Shown here: positions 36,077 to 44,700 of the stretch, one piece after another
Position numbering within the stretch: the stretch's first letter is position 1
Layout: each line of letters begins with the position of its first letter
Assembly: GCF_012848175.1 (NCBI RefSeq)
Contig: NZ_CP051651.1
Span: 4,278,501 to 4,342,500, forward strand
From: Xanthomonas campestris pv. badrii
GTDB taxonomy: Bacteria; Pseudomonadota; Gammaproteobacteria; Xanthomonadales; Xanthomonadaceae
Reading direction: 5' to 3'
Length of the DNA stretch: 64,000 nucleotides
Translations under genes and position numbers: made by a program
The notes under the pieces: model-generated
The model's input: the letters and a program-made list of their open reading frames with translations, nothing else
What the model was told of the DNA's origin: nothing
Database searches by the model: none

Positions 36077-38749
36077 TCACTCCGGCGGCAACACCACATC
36101 CGGCTTGACCGCTTCGGGGCTGACCCGCTCGATGGTGTGGCGCAGCTCGCGCCCCAGGATGAACTTGGCATCCTTGGCCCATGCATCCAGCCGCTCATCG
36201 AACAGCAACTTGCTGTTCTCGTCCGGCCACACCAGGCGCAGCTCGCGTAGTTTCTGGATGAAGCTGCGGAACAGGGTCTTGTCGAAGAATTCCGGCGCAG
36301 CCGGTGCGTACAACAGGCTCAGACGCTGCGCGGCCTGCTGGCACAGGCTTTCCAGTTCGCCGGCGCCGAGCACGCCGGGGCCATTCTTCACCAACACCGA
36401 AATGGCGATGTAATAGCGCTCGAACGCCTGCTGCAGCGAGTGGCCGATTGCACGCAGCCGGAACACTTCATCGGTCTGCCCGGTGTTGCGCGCCAGGATG
36501 CCGCCATCGTCGTCGGTGACGTTGAGCAGCAGGCCTTCGCGGACGAACATCTCGATGGTCTGTTCGATGCGCTCGGCAAAGCGGTCTTCGCTCCACGGCA
36601 GGAACAGCTCGGCCTGCAGGAACGGGTATACCGTGCGGCCCAGGCGGATCAGGCCGGCGCGGCTCATGCGGCGGTTGTTCTGGAAACAGCAGGCCACCCA
36701 CGAGGAGGCGGTGAACAGGTGCAGCACGTTGTTGCGGAAGTAGCTCAGCAGCACCGCGGTATCGCCGCTGACGCTGAGCACATCGCCCAGCGGGTGCGAC
36801 ACACGCGTGAGCACGTTGATCTCTTCGGCATGGGTGATGATGCGCGCCGGCGTATGCGGGGTGACGGTGACGCGATCGGAATACGGCATTTCCGCCAGCA
36901 GCTTCTTGCACAACTCGATCTGCGCGATCAGGTCGGCCTCGCCCATTGCGTGCTTGGGGGTGGACAGCAAGGCCAGCGCCAGCAGGTTGATCGGATTGAC
37001 GTCGGCGGCGCAGTTGATGCGGGTCTGGATCTGCGTGGACAGCATGTCCACCGCCGGCGCCAGCCAGGTGGGTTTCTCGTCTTCCGGCAGCGGCTGCCCG
37101 TCCCAATCGGGTGCGTGCTTGGCCAGCACATCGTTGAGCGCGATCGGCTCGCCGAAGTTCACCACCACCTGACCGTAGTTCTGCTTGAGCACTTTGGGAA
37201 TCGACCACAGCAGGCCCCAGATGGATTCCTTTTCCTTCGGCCGGCCAGTGAGCTCGTCGAGATAGCTGTTGCCTTCCATCAGCTTCTCGTAGCCGATGTA
37301 CACCGGCTGGAACAGCACCGGCTTGCGTGGCTGGCGCAGGTAGGCGCGCAGCGTCATCGCGATCATGCCGCCCTTGGGCTGCAGCAGGCGCCCGGTGCGC
37401 GAGCGCCCGCCTTCGACGAAGTATTCGATCGAATAGCCGCCAGCCACCAGCTGGGCGACGTATTCGCTGAGCACTGCCGAATACAGCGCGTTGCCCTTGA
37501 TCGAGCGGCGGATGAAGAACGCGCCGCCCTTGCGCAGCAGCGTGCCCACCACCGGCAGGTTGAGGTTGATGCCGGCCACGATGTGCGGCGGCACGATGCC
37601 GCGTTCGTACAGCAGGTAGCTCAGCAGCAGGTAGTCCATGTGGCTGCGGTGGCTGGGCACATACACCACTTCATGCCCGGGCGCGGCCTGCTTGAGCTTG
37701 TCCAGGTGGTGCACCAGCACGCCGGCGTAGATGCGGTTCCATACGTGGGTGAGCAGGAAGCTGGCCGAGCGCACCACCGGGCTGGAATAGTCGGCGGCGA
37801 TTTCCCACGCATAGGCATGCGCCTTGCGCCAGGCATCGACCGGCTTGGAGTTGTCGCGCTTGGCCTGGGTGGCGATGGCCTCGCGCACCGAGTCGGCGGC
37901 CAGCACCTGGTCCACCAGCAGGCGACGGGTGGACAGGTCCGGCCCGATCACCGCCTCGCGGATGCGCCGGAAGTGGGTGCGCAGCACGCGCTGCAACTTG
38001 CGCAGGGTGCGCTCGGGCGGCAACCCCTCGGCCATGGTCTGGCGCAGCGAGATCGGCGGCGCGAAGCGCACGATGGTGGTACGGCCATTGAGCAGCACCG
38101 CCAGCAGGCGGCGGAAGCGGCCCACCAGCGCCCAGTTTTCCGAGAACAGCACCGCGAACCAGCCGCTCTGCTTGTCCGGCGCGCGGCCGACGAAGATCGA
38201 CACAGGCACCAGATGCACGTCCAGGTCGGCGCGCACGCGGTGCGCCTGTAGCAACTTGGCCAGCGAATCGGAATGGGTCTTGCCGCCGCGCTGTTCGGGA
38301 ATCAGCGAATTGCTGCTGCTGCGCCGCGACAGCGCCAGATAGGCGCGTTTGCGCTGCAGCGGGTCGCCCGGCAATGGCACCAGCGGCGAGGGCAGCCCGG
38401 CCTCACGGCAGGCCTTGTCCAGGATCAGCGCGCTGGACAGGCCGTAGTCCTCCAGCACGTAGACCACCGGCGCGCCGTCGTCGTAGCGGCTCGGCTGGTC
38501 CGGCTCGATGGTCAGGCTCAACCACGGGTCGGCCAGGCGCCCGAGCAGGCGCGCCCACCAGGGGCGTTTGGCCTGCCGCGCAGCGGCCGGCAGCGGCACC
38601 GCGGCCGTTGGCGCATCCGGCGGCACTGGCGATGCGGCGGGCAACGGCGAGGCGGCCGCCGTCGCGCCAGGGGCGGCGGCGTCGGAGGCGGTCGGGGCGG
38701 GCTGGCCGTCAGGAAACGGCAGGGGGTTCTGTTCTGGCATCGCCGTCAT
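36077..38749 (-). CDS. plsB: Glycerol-3-phosphate acyltransferase
   Basis: Inner-membrane enzyme that acylates sn-glycerol-3-phosphate at position 1, the first step of phospholipid synthesis. It has 890 residues, slightly longer than the Escherichia coli protein because of an Ala/Pro-rich N-terminal extension (about residues 10-60). The acyltransferase HX4D motif is His367-Asp372 (SHRSHMDYLL); the GGAFFIRRS, FVEGGRSRTGR and PVYIGYEKL blocks follow. ATG 38749 shares its A with the preceding gene's TAA stop (TAATG), so translation is coupled to the upstream lipoprotein gene; ATG 38740 is an alternative. Confidence 0.96.
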   Translation of the reverse strand: MTAMPEQNPLPFPDGQPAPTASDAAAPGATAAASPLPAASPVPPDAPTAAVPLPAAARQAKRPWWARLLGRLADPWLSLTIEPDQPSRYDDGAPVVYVLEDYGLSSALILDKACREAGLPSPLVPLPGDPLQRKRAYLALSRRSSSNSLIPEQRGGKTHSDSLAKLLQAHRVRADLDVHLVPVSIFVGRAPDKQSGWFAVLFSENWALVGRFRRLLAVLLNGRTTIVRFAPPISLRQTMAEGLPPERTLRKLQRVLRTHFRRIREAVIGPDLSTRRLLVDQVLAADSVREAIATQAKRDNSKPVDAWRKAHAYAWEIAADYSSPVVRSASFLLTHVWNRIYAGVLVHHLDKLKQAAPGHEVVYVPSHRSHMDYLLLSYLLYERGIVPPHIVAGINLNLPVVGTLLRKGGAFFIRRSIKGNALYSAVLSEYVAQLVAGGYSIEYFVEGGRSRTGRLLQPKGGMIAMTLRAYLRQPRKPVLFQPVYIGYEKLMEGNSYLDELTGRPKEKESIWGLLWSIPKVLKQNYGQVVVNFGEPIALNDVLAKHAPDWDGQPLPEDEKPTWLAPAVDMLSTQIQTRINCAADVNPINLLALALLSTPKHAMGEADLIAQIELCKKLLAEMPYSDRVTVTPHTPARIITHAEEINVLTRVSHPLGDVLSVSGDTAVLLSYFRNNVLHLFTASSWVACCFQNNRRMSRAGLIRLGRTVYPFLQAELFLPWSEDRFAERIEQTIEMFVREGLLLNVTDDDGGILARNTGQTDEVFRLRAIGHSLQQAFERYYIAISVLVKNGPGVLGAGELESLCQQAAQRLSLLYAPAAPEFFDKTLFRSFIQKLRELRLVWPDENSKLLFDERLDAWAKDAKFILGRELRHTIERVSPEAVKPDVVLPPE

Positions 38750-39705
38750 TATCGCCCAGCCGGGCGCTGCCCGGCGTCTGCCGGCGCCGCGTCGGTGCCT
38801 GCCGCGGCCTCGGGTAGGCCCGGTGTCGGCTGCGCGTGCAGCAGTGCGGCCACTTCGTCCTGGGTCTGTTGCTGGTACCAGTGGCCATCGCGTTTGATCA
38901 GCGCCACGGTCAGGTCGATATCGTGCGCGGCCAGCGGATACCGCAGCCGGACCTGCGCGCTGTCGCCCTGCTGCTTGACCAGGCCGGTACGCAACGCATC
39001 CAGGCTGCTGTCGATCGACAGGTCGTAGCGCTCCAGCACCTTCTTGCACGCCGCCCAGAACGGCCCGAGCCGGCGCAGGCTTTCTTCCATGCCCAGCTGC
39101 TGCAGGTCGGCGTCGGAGGTAATGCCGGTGGCGCGCGCGGCGGTCACCAGATCGGCGATGCTGGCCTTGGCACGCGGACGGTCGGCCAGCGGCGCGGACG
39201 CGGCCCAGGCGCTCAGCGCATCGACCAGTTGCACATAGTGCGCCCGCTGCTCGGGCTGGTAGTCGCTGCGACTGCGCAGGTACTGCACGCCGAACTGGCC
39301 CAGCGACTGCGCTGCCTGGGCAATGCCCCGCGACTGCCCGGCCAGCTGCGCATCGAAGGCCTGCTGCAGGCGGCGCTCGGCATCGGGGGCCGACAACGAC
39401 CCCAGCAGGGCGCCGGTTTCATTGGGCAGCGGCAACTCGGTCAGCGGCCAGCGGCTGGTGCCACTGCGCCAGGCCGCTTCCAGCTGGGTGTATTGCGCAG
39501 GCGTGACCCGGATCCGCGCGTAGGCCACCAGGTCGTTGCGCCGCAGCGGCAGCGTCATCGACTGCATCGCGGCGGCCGGCTCGGCCTTGGCACCGGGCAA
39601 TGCAACGGCGGTGTCGTTGCGTTGGCAGCCGCCGACGCACAGTGCGGCCAGCACCACCCACGCGATGGACTGGAACCGGCCTGCGCGGACGGTGGATGGC
39701 GACAT
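38749..39705 (-). CDS. Lipoprotein of unknown function upstream of plsB
   Basis: Protein of 318 residues with lipobox LCVGGC (Cys27) after a hydrophobic signal (SIAWVVLAALCVGG). The mature part is mostly helical with several Gln- and Ala-rich stretches, and the end is Ala/Pro-rich (AAAGTDAAPADAGQRPAGR). A domain resembling a periplasmic stress or transport protein could not be named. The stop codon overlaps the plsB start, making an operon certain at the level of translation. GGGAA lies 10 bases before ATG 39705. Confidence 0.75.
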   Translation of the reverse strand: MSPSTVRAGRFQSIAWVVLAALCVGGCQRNDTAVALPGAKAEPAAAMQSMTLPLRRNDLVAYARIRVTPAQYTQLEAAWRSGTSRWPLTELPLPNETGALLGSLSAPDAERRLQQAFDAQLAGQSRGIAQAAQSLGQFGVQYLRSRSDYQPEQRAHYVQLVDALSAWAASAPLADRPRAKASIADLVTAARATGITSDADLQQLGMEESLRRLGPFWAACKKVLERYDLSIDSSLDALRTGLVKQQGDSAQVRLRYPLAAHDIDLTVALIKRDGHWYQQQTQDEVAALLHAQPTPGLPEAAAGTDAAPADAGQRPAGR

Positions 39706-40111
39706 GCGCACGATGTTCCCCTGATCGATCGGCGCATCTTGCTGTCTGAATGCACTGGCGGCAAGGCACGTGGTCACCGTACGCTGCGGTACGCATCAAA
39801 GATGTTACGTTTTCGTAGTTCCTCGCCTGTCGCCAACCGGTGTCTGACCATGACTGCCGTTGTCTCATTCGGACAACTTTGTCCACCAATCAGGTCGCAA
39901 GCCTTGCCCCGCCTGTGTTTTGCCCGATGCTGCGGCGCATCATGTAAGCGCTTGCAGTTCCTGCTAGCGTGCGCGCCATCTCGCTTCGAGGTCGCCATCG
40001 GATGGGGCCGATGACCTTCATGTGCCTGTGCGACACGAACGTTCGGCACCCGCAGACTGCACGCAGCGCTTCGGCATGCGGCCGTCACCGCCTTGTTTTG
40101 GAGAGAGCGCC
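39706..40111. other. Divergent promoter region of the LacI gene and the plsB operon
   Basis: 406 bp without a gene. It includes the candidate LacI operator at 39943-39956 and an AT-richer part near 39790-39830. Divergent promoters for the lipoprotein-plsB pair and for the regulator must lie here; no confident -35/-10 pair is called. Confidence 0.55.
39943..39956 (+). promoter_or_regulatory. LacI-type operator candidate (TGTAAGCGCTTGCA)
   Basis: Near-perfect palindrome with the central CG common to LacI/CcpA-type operators (the ideal would be TGTAAGCGCTTACA). It lies 156 bp ahead of the LacI start at 40112. Autoregulation of the regulator, and with it the TBDR genes, is the simplest reading. 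It differs from the xyl-box, which fits a separate regulon. Confidence 0.55.
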
Positions 40112-41164
40112 ATGAGTCGGCCACGTTCGGAAGGCGGCAGCGTCACCATCAAGGACGTGGCCCGCGAGGCGCAGGTGTCGGTCGCCACGGTGTCGCGCAC
40201 CATGAATGGGCACCAGCACGTGGCCGAGTCGGTGCGTGAGCGCGTACTGCAGGTGGCGCGGGTCCTGAACTACATCCCGCATCACGCCGCGCGCAGCCTG
40301 AGCAGCCGCCGGACCCACACCATCGGGGTGGTGCTGCCGGATCTGCATGGCGAATTCTTTTCCGAACTGATCCGCGGCATCGACCAGGTGGCACGCGAGC
40401 AGGGCTACCACCTGCTGGTGTCCAGCTCGCACGGCGACCCGCAGGCGCAGCGCCGTGCGCTGGAGCGCCTGCCCGGCCGGGTGGATGGGGTGGTGGTGAT
40501 GTCGCCGTCGTTGGGGGATTCGGGCGTGCACGAAGACGCGCTACCGGGCGGCCTGCCGGCGGTGCTGCTCAATTGCGCCGGCAGTGCCAGCCAGCGCCCG
40601 GTGCTCAACGTGGACAACTACGGCGGCGCGCGGGTGATGACGCGCCATTTGCGCGACAGCGGCCACCGCCGCATCGCCTTCATCGCCGGCCCGGATGACA
40701 ACTTCGATGCGCACGAGCGCCTGCGCGGCTATCGCGATGAAATGGCGGTGGATGCACACGCGCAGCCGTGGGTGCTGCCGGGCAACTTCGACGAGGAGTC
40801 CGGCTACCGCGCCGGCCAGGCGCTGGCGCAGCAGGACCGCCCCGATGCGGTCTTCGCCGCCAACGACATGATGGCGCTGGGCTGCCTGTTCGCGCTCGGC
40901 CACGCCGGGCTGAAGGTGCCGCAGGACATCGCGCTGTCCGGGTTCGACGACGTGCCGATGGCGCGCTATGTGCTCCCCGCGCTGACCACCATGCGGGTGG
41001 ACATCGCCGGGCTGGGCGCGCGCGCGCTGCGGCTGCTGCTCGGCCAGCAGTTGGTCGATGCCCCGCCGCCGCCCGCCGATGCGGCGCCGCCAGCGTTTTC
41101 TGAAATGGTGCCGGAGCTGATCGTGCGCGCGTCCAGCGCCGCACGCACTGCTACTGACTGCTGA
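40112..41164 (+). CDS. LacI-family regulator of the TonB-receptor/halogenase cassette
   Basis: Protein of 350 residues. The HTH is at about residues 10-60 (VTIKDVAREAQVSVATVSRTMNG, YIPHHAARSLSSRRT) and the effector domain has IGVVLPDLHGEFFSELIRGI, RIAFIAGPDDNFDAHERLRGYRD, AVFAANDMMALG and ALSGFDDVPMARYVLPALTT. The sequence resembles sugar-responsive repressors. GGAG precedes ATG 40112. It lies 169 bp upstream of, and co-directional with, two TBDR genes, which suggests it controls uptake of an unknown, probably carbohydrate, substrate. Confidence 0.9.
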   Translation: MSRPRSEGGSVTIKDVAREAQVSVATVSRTMNGHQHVAESVRERVLQVARVLNYIPHHAARSLSSRRTHTIGVVLPDLHGEFFSELIRGIDQVAREQGYHLLVSSSHGDPQAQRRALERLPGRVDGVVVMSPSLGDSGVHEDALPGGLPAVLLNCAGSASQRPVLNVDNYGGARVMTRHLRDSGHRRIAFIAGPDDNFDAHERLRGYRDEMAVDAHAQPWVLPGNFDEESGYRAGQALAQQDRPDAVFAANDMMALGCLFALGHAGLKVPQDIALSGFDDVPMARYVLPALTTMRVDIAGLGARALRLLLGQQLVDAPPPPADAAPPAFSEMVPELIVRASSAARTATDC

Positions 41165-41313
41165 CGGAGATGCGCCACGTCGCATCTTCACGAATTCTTT
41201 GCGGTTTCTTATGTTTTTTATAACTCCTGATTTGTTGCCGCCATCGCTCCATCGTCCCTGAAACGACGCACCACCCCGCGCCACGCCGACCACTTCCGCC
41301 GGTACGCGCCTGA

Positions 41314-41329
41314 CCCCTGGGAGGGGGAA
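41314..41329 (+). promoter_or_regulatory. Duplicated leader/ribosome site of TBDR 1
   Basis: CCCCTGGGAGGGGGAA just ahead of ATG 41334 is identical to 44681-44696 ahead of the second receptor. It contains an extended purine-rich ribosome-binding sequence. The shared leader shows that the duplication included upstream DNA. Confidence 0.6.
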
Positions 41330-41333
41330 GTCA

Positions 41334-44300
41334 ATGAAAAGCTACCGTAGCGTCTCCACCCTGCCGGCGCGCAGCCTGCTGTGCTGTGCCCTTGCCGCTT
41401 CGTTACTGGCGGCCAGCCCGGCCATGGCCCAGTCCAGCAACGCCACCCTGCGCGGACAGGTGGCCGCGTCCCAGGCCGGGACCACCGTGACCGCGACCAA
41501 TGTCGCCACTGGCGCCACCCGACGCGTGACCACCGGTGCGGACGGCAGCTATGCCCTGGTCGGCCTGCCGCCGGGGACCTACAAGGTGGATGCGGGCCCG
41601 GGCACGGAGAAGACGGTGACCTTGTCGGTGGCCTCGTCGGTCAGCCTGGATCTGGGCGCGGGCGGCCAGGCGGCAGCGCCGGCCGCCGACGGTACCGCCA
41701 CCACCCTGGACACGGTCAAGGTCACCGCCACGTCGCTGCAGGAGGTCAAGACCTCCGAAGTGGGTACCAACGTGTCGCTCAAGCAGATCAATACGGTGCC
41801 GCAGCTGACGCGCAACTTCCTGGAGTTTGCCGACACCGTGCCGGGCATGCAGTTCGAAACCGACCCGAACGGCAACAGCCGCATCCGCGGCGGCGCGCAG
41901 GCCAGCTCGGCGGTCAACGTCTACATCGATGGCGTGGGCCAGAAGAGCTATCTGTTCGGCGGCGTGTCCGGCCAGGAACAGAGCGCGGGCAACCCGTTCC
42001 CGCAGCTGGCGATCGGCGAGTACAAGGTCATCACCTCCAACTACAAGGCCGAGTTCGATCAGGTGGGCTCGGCGGCGATCGTGGCCTCCACCAAGTCCGG
42101 CGGCAACGAATTCCACGGCGAGATCTTCGGGCGCACCACCAATACCGATTTCCGCGCGCGCCAGGCCGACGAGCGTGCCGGTGCGCCCAATGCCGACGGC
42201 AGCAAGCGCCAGACCCACCAGGACGAATACGGCATGGCCTTCAGCGGGCCGATCGTCAAGGACAAGGCGCACTTCTTCGTCAGCTACGAAGGCAAGGGCT
42301 TCGAGGTATCGGCCAACCCGGTCTCGGTGCCGGACACCTTCAGCGCATTGAGGGACGACCTGCCGGCCGGCGTGCAGAGCCGGCTGGGCTCGGTCACCCG
42401 TCCGTTCAAGGAAGACCTGTACTTCGGCAAGATCGACTGGGATGTGGGCGAGAACGACCGCCTGGAGTTGACCGCCAAGTACCGCGACGAAAAGAGCCGC
42501 GACGACGTAGGCGACCGCAACACCGCCATCGCCGGCAAGAACAACCTCAACACCGAAGAGCGCTACGACCTGCGCTGGCAACATTTCGGCGAGACCTATG
42601 TCAACGAGGCGCGCATTTCATACGAGGATGTGCTGTTCAACCCCAACGCCTTCACCCTGGGCAATCAGAACATCTATACCCGCGGCATCGCCGAGGACGA
42701 TGTGCTGATCCGCGACAACGCCACCAGCGGCCTGGCGATCCAGCGCAAGGGGCAGAAGGGCCCCAGCTTCCAGAACGACCTGACCCTCAACAGCATCGAC
42801 TGGCACGGCAGCCACGTGATCAAGATGGGCGTGAAGTACAAGGAAGTGGAACTGACGCAGAGCGAGAATTCCGCGGTCAATCCCTCGTTCTACTACGCGG
42901 TCGCCGATGGTCAGGGCACGGCCCCGATTCCGTACCAGGTGCGCTTCAACCTGCCGTTCGCCGGTGCCGCGCCGTCGGTGACCACCACCAGCAAGCAGCT
43001 GGGCCTGTACATCCAGGACGACTGGGACGTCAACGACAAGCTGCAGCTGAACCTCGGCGTGCGCTGGGACGGCGAAAAGATCCCGTCCTACCTGGACAAC
43101 GTGACGCCGCCGGAAGTGGTGGCAGCCTTGAATGGCCCCGGCACCGACCCGGCCGTCAGCGCCACCTATGCCGAGCAACTGGCCAAGGGTGGAGTGAACA
43201 TCAACGACTACATCAGCAACGGCCGCAATCGCAAACAGGACAACAACAACTTCGCGCCGCGCCTGGGCTTTTCCTACGACTTCCGTGGCGACGAATCGCT
43301 GGTGCTGTTCGGCGGTGCCGGGCGCAGCTACGACCGCAACCTGTTCGACGTGCTCGGCCTGGAGCAGGTCAAGTCGGCACTGGCCCAATACACGTTGCGC
43401 TTTGCCGAAGCCCCTCCCGGCTGCACGCCGGCACCGGGCACCTGCGTCAGCTGGAACCCGGCCTATCTGAGCGACCCGTCAAGCCTCGGCAGCCTGGTCA
43501 ACTCGGGCGTGCGCAACGGCGAGATCGACCTGCTCAACAACGACCTGAAGACGCCCTACTCCGACCAATATTCGCTGGGTTTGCGCACACGTCTAGGGGA
43601 GTGGAACACCTCGGCCACGCTGTCCTACATTCATAGCAAGGACGGCCTGATCTTCACCTTGGGCAACCGCTATCCCAATGGCGACTTCTTCCAGAACGGC
43701 GGCCAGCCGTGGGGCCAGAATCCGCCCGGCTTCGGCTCGCTGCTGATCGGCAACAACGGCGTGGAAACCAAGACTGGCCAGCTGCTGCTGTCGGCCGACA
43801 AGCCTTACACGCAGGAAAGCGGCTGGGGGCTGACCGCGGCGTACACCTTCTCGCGTGCGCGCGGCAATCGCGGCAACGACGATCGCTACGGGTTCGATGC
43901 GGCCACCATCGCCGACTATCCGTTCCTGGACCTCAATGCGGTCCCGCGCCACCGCCTGGTGTTGACCGGCATCTACGATCTGTTCTGGGGCATCAGCGCC
44001 TCGGCCAAGCTGACCCTGGCCACGGTACCGCCACGCAACGAGGCGGTGTCCTACGACCAGTACGGCGGCCAGCCGTCGGACAACATCCGCATCGTCTCGG
44101 TGGATGCGCCGGGCGGCAAGTTCATTGCCGGTGGCGATATCTTCGGCACGCGCCAGCTGGATCTGTCGCTGTCCAAGGACATGCACGTGACCGAGACACT
44201 GACCGTGCAGGTCCGCGGCGACCTGATCAATGCGCTGAACTTCCGCAACTACGATCAGTACGCCATCGACTGGGGCCAGAACGGCGTCTACAACCCGCGC

Positions 44301-44375
44301 GCCAGCATCAATCAGTACGGTGCGCTGTCCACGCCGCCGCGCACGCTGTTCCTGAGCGCGCGCATCATCTGGTAA
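41334..44375 (+). CDS. Oar-type TonB-dependent receptor 1
   Basis: Outer-membrane receptor of 1013 residues. The signal peptide ends at AMAQ; a carboxypeptidase-regulatory-like beta domain follows (SSNATLRGQVAASQAG to SVSLDLGAG, about 33-105). Then come the TonB-box-like TTLDTVKVTA, the plug (FLEFADTVPGMQF, IRGGAQ, YIDGVGQKSY) and the barrel, ending FLSARIIW. This arrangement is that of Oar-like receptors in Xanthomonas nutrient loci. A possible TATAAC element lies at 41219-41224. It is closely similar to the next gene. The substrate is not indicated by sequence. Confidence 0.92.
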   Translation: MKSYRSVSTLPARSLLCCALAASLLAASPAMAQSSNATLRGQVAASQAGTTVTATNVATGATRRVTTGADGSYALVGLPPGTYKVDAGPGTEKTVTLSVASSVSLDLGAGGQAAAPAADGTATTLDTVKVTATSLQEVKTSEVGTNVSLKQINTVPQLTRNFLEFADTVPGMQFETDPNGNSRIRGGAQASSAVNVYIDGVGQKSYLFGGVSGQEQSAGNPFPQLAIGEYKVITSNYKAEFDQVGSAAIVASTKSGGNEFHGEIFGRTTNTDFRARQADERAGAPNADGSKRQTHQDEYGMAFSGPIVKDKAHFFVSYEGKGFEVSANPVSVPDTFSALRDDLPAGVQSRLGSVTRPFKEDLYFGKIDWDVGENDRLELTAKYRDEKSRDDVGDRNTAIAGKNNLNTEERYDLRWQHFGETYVNEARISYEDVLFNPNAFTLGNQNIYTRGIAEDDVLIRDNATSGLAIQRKGQKGPSFQNDLTLNSIDWHGSHVIKMGVKYKEVELTQSENSAVNPSFYYAVADGQGTAPIPYQVRFNLPFAGAAPSVTTTSKQLGLYIQDDWDVNDKLQLNLGVRWDGEKIPSYLDNVTPPEVVAALNGPGTDPAVSATYAEQLAKGGVNINDYISNGRNRKQDNNNFAPRLGFSYDFRGDESLVLFGGAGRSYDRNLFDVLGLEQVKSALAQYTLRFAEAPPGCTPAPGTCVSWNPAYLSDPSSLGSLVNSGVRNGEIDLLNNDLKTPYSDQYSLGLRTRLGEWNTSATLSYIHSKDGLIFTLGNRYPNGDFFQNGGQPWGQNPPGFGSLLIGNNGVETKTGQLLLSADKPYTQESGWGLTAAYTFSRARGNRGNDDRYGFDAATIADYPFLDLNAVPRHRLVLTGIYDLFWGISASAKLTLATVPPRNEAVSYDQYGGQPSDNIRIVSVDAPGGKFIAGGDIFGTRQLDLSLSKDMHVTETLTVQVRGDLINALNFRNYDQYAIDWGQNGVYNPRASINQYGALSTPPRTLFLSARIIW

Positions 44376-44700
44376 TTCGATAAAAACAACCGATTGGCCA
44401 GCGATTGCCAGCACCCGGCGACTGCCCGTGCTGGCAGGTGTACATGGCACGCACCGGCGCATCGCCCGCATGTGCCTTGCCCGTTGAATGCCGATGCGCC
44501 GCATCGGCCACGCGCCGCCAAATGCGTTCCCCGTCTCGACCCGTGCCTGAAGGAGCAGCCGCCCGTCACCGTAGACCTTTGCCGTTCTTGCAGCCACTGG
44601 GCTGTTGTTGCCTGCCGTTCCCGTGTTCCACACCAAAGCACCAACCCAACGCGCCAGTCACTCCACTGCGTCGCGCTTTACCCCTGGGAGGGGGAAAGTC
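44376..44700. other. Spacer between the tandem receptor genes
   Basis: 325 bp containing no gene and no clear terminator. Its last 20 bases repeat the leader of the first receptor, including CCCCTGGGAGGGGGAA. Separate expression of the second receptor is possible, but no promoter elements stand out. Confidence 0.5.
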
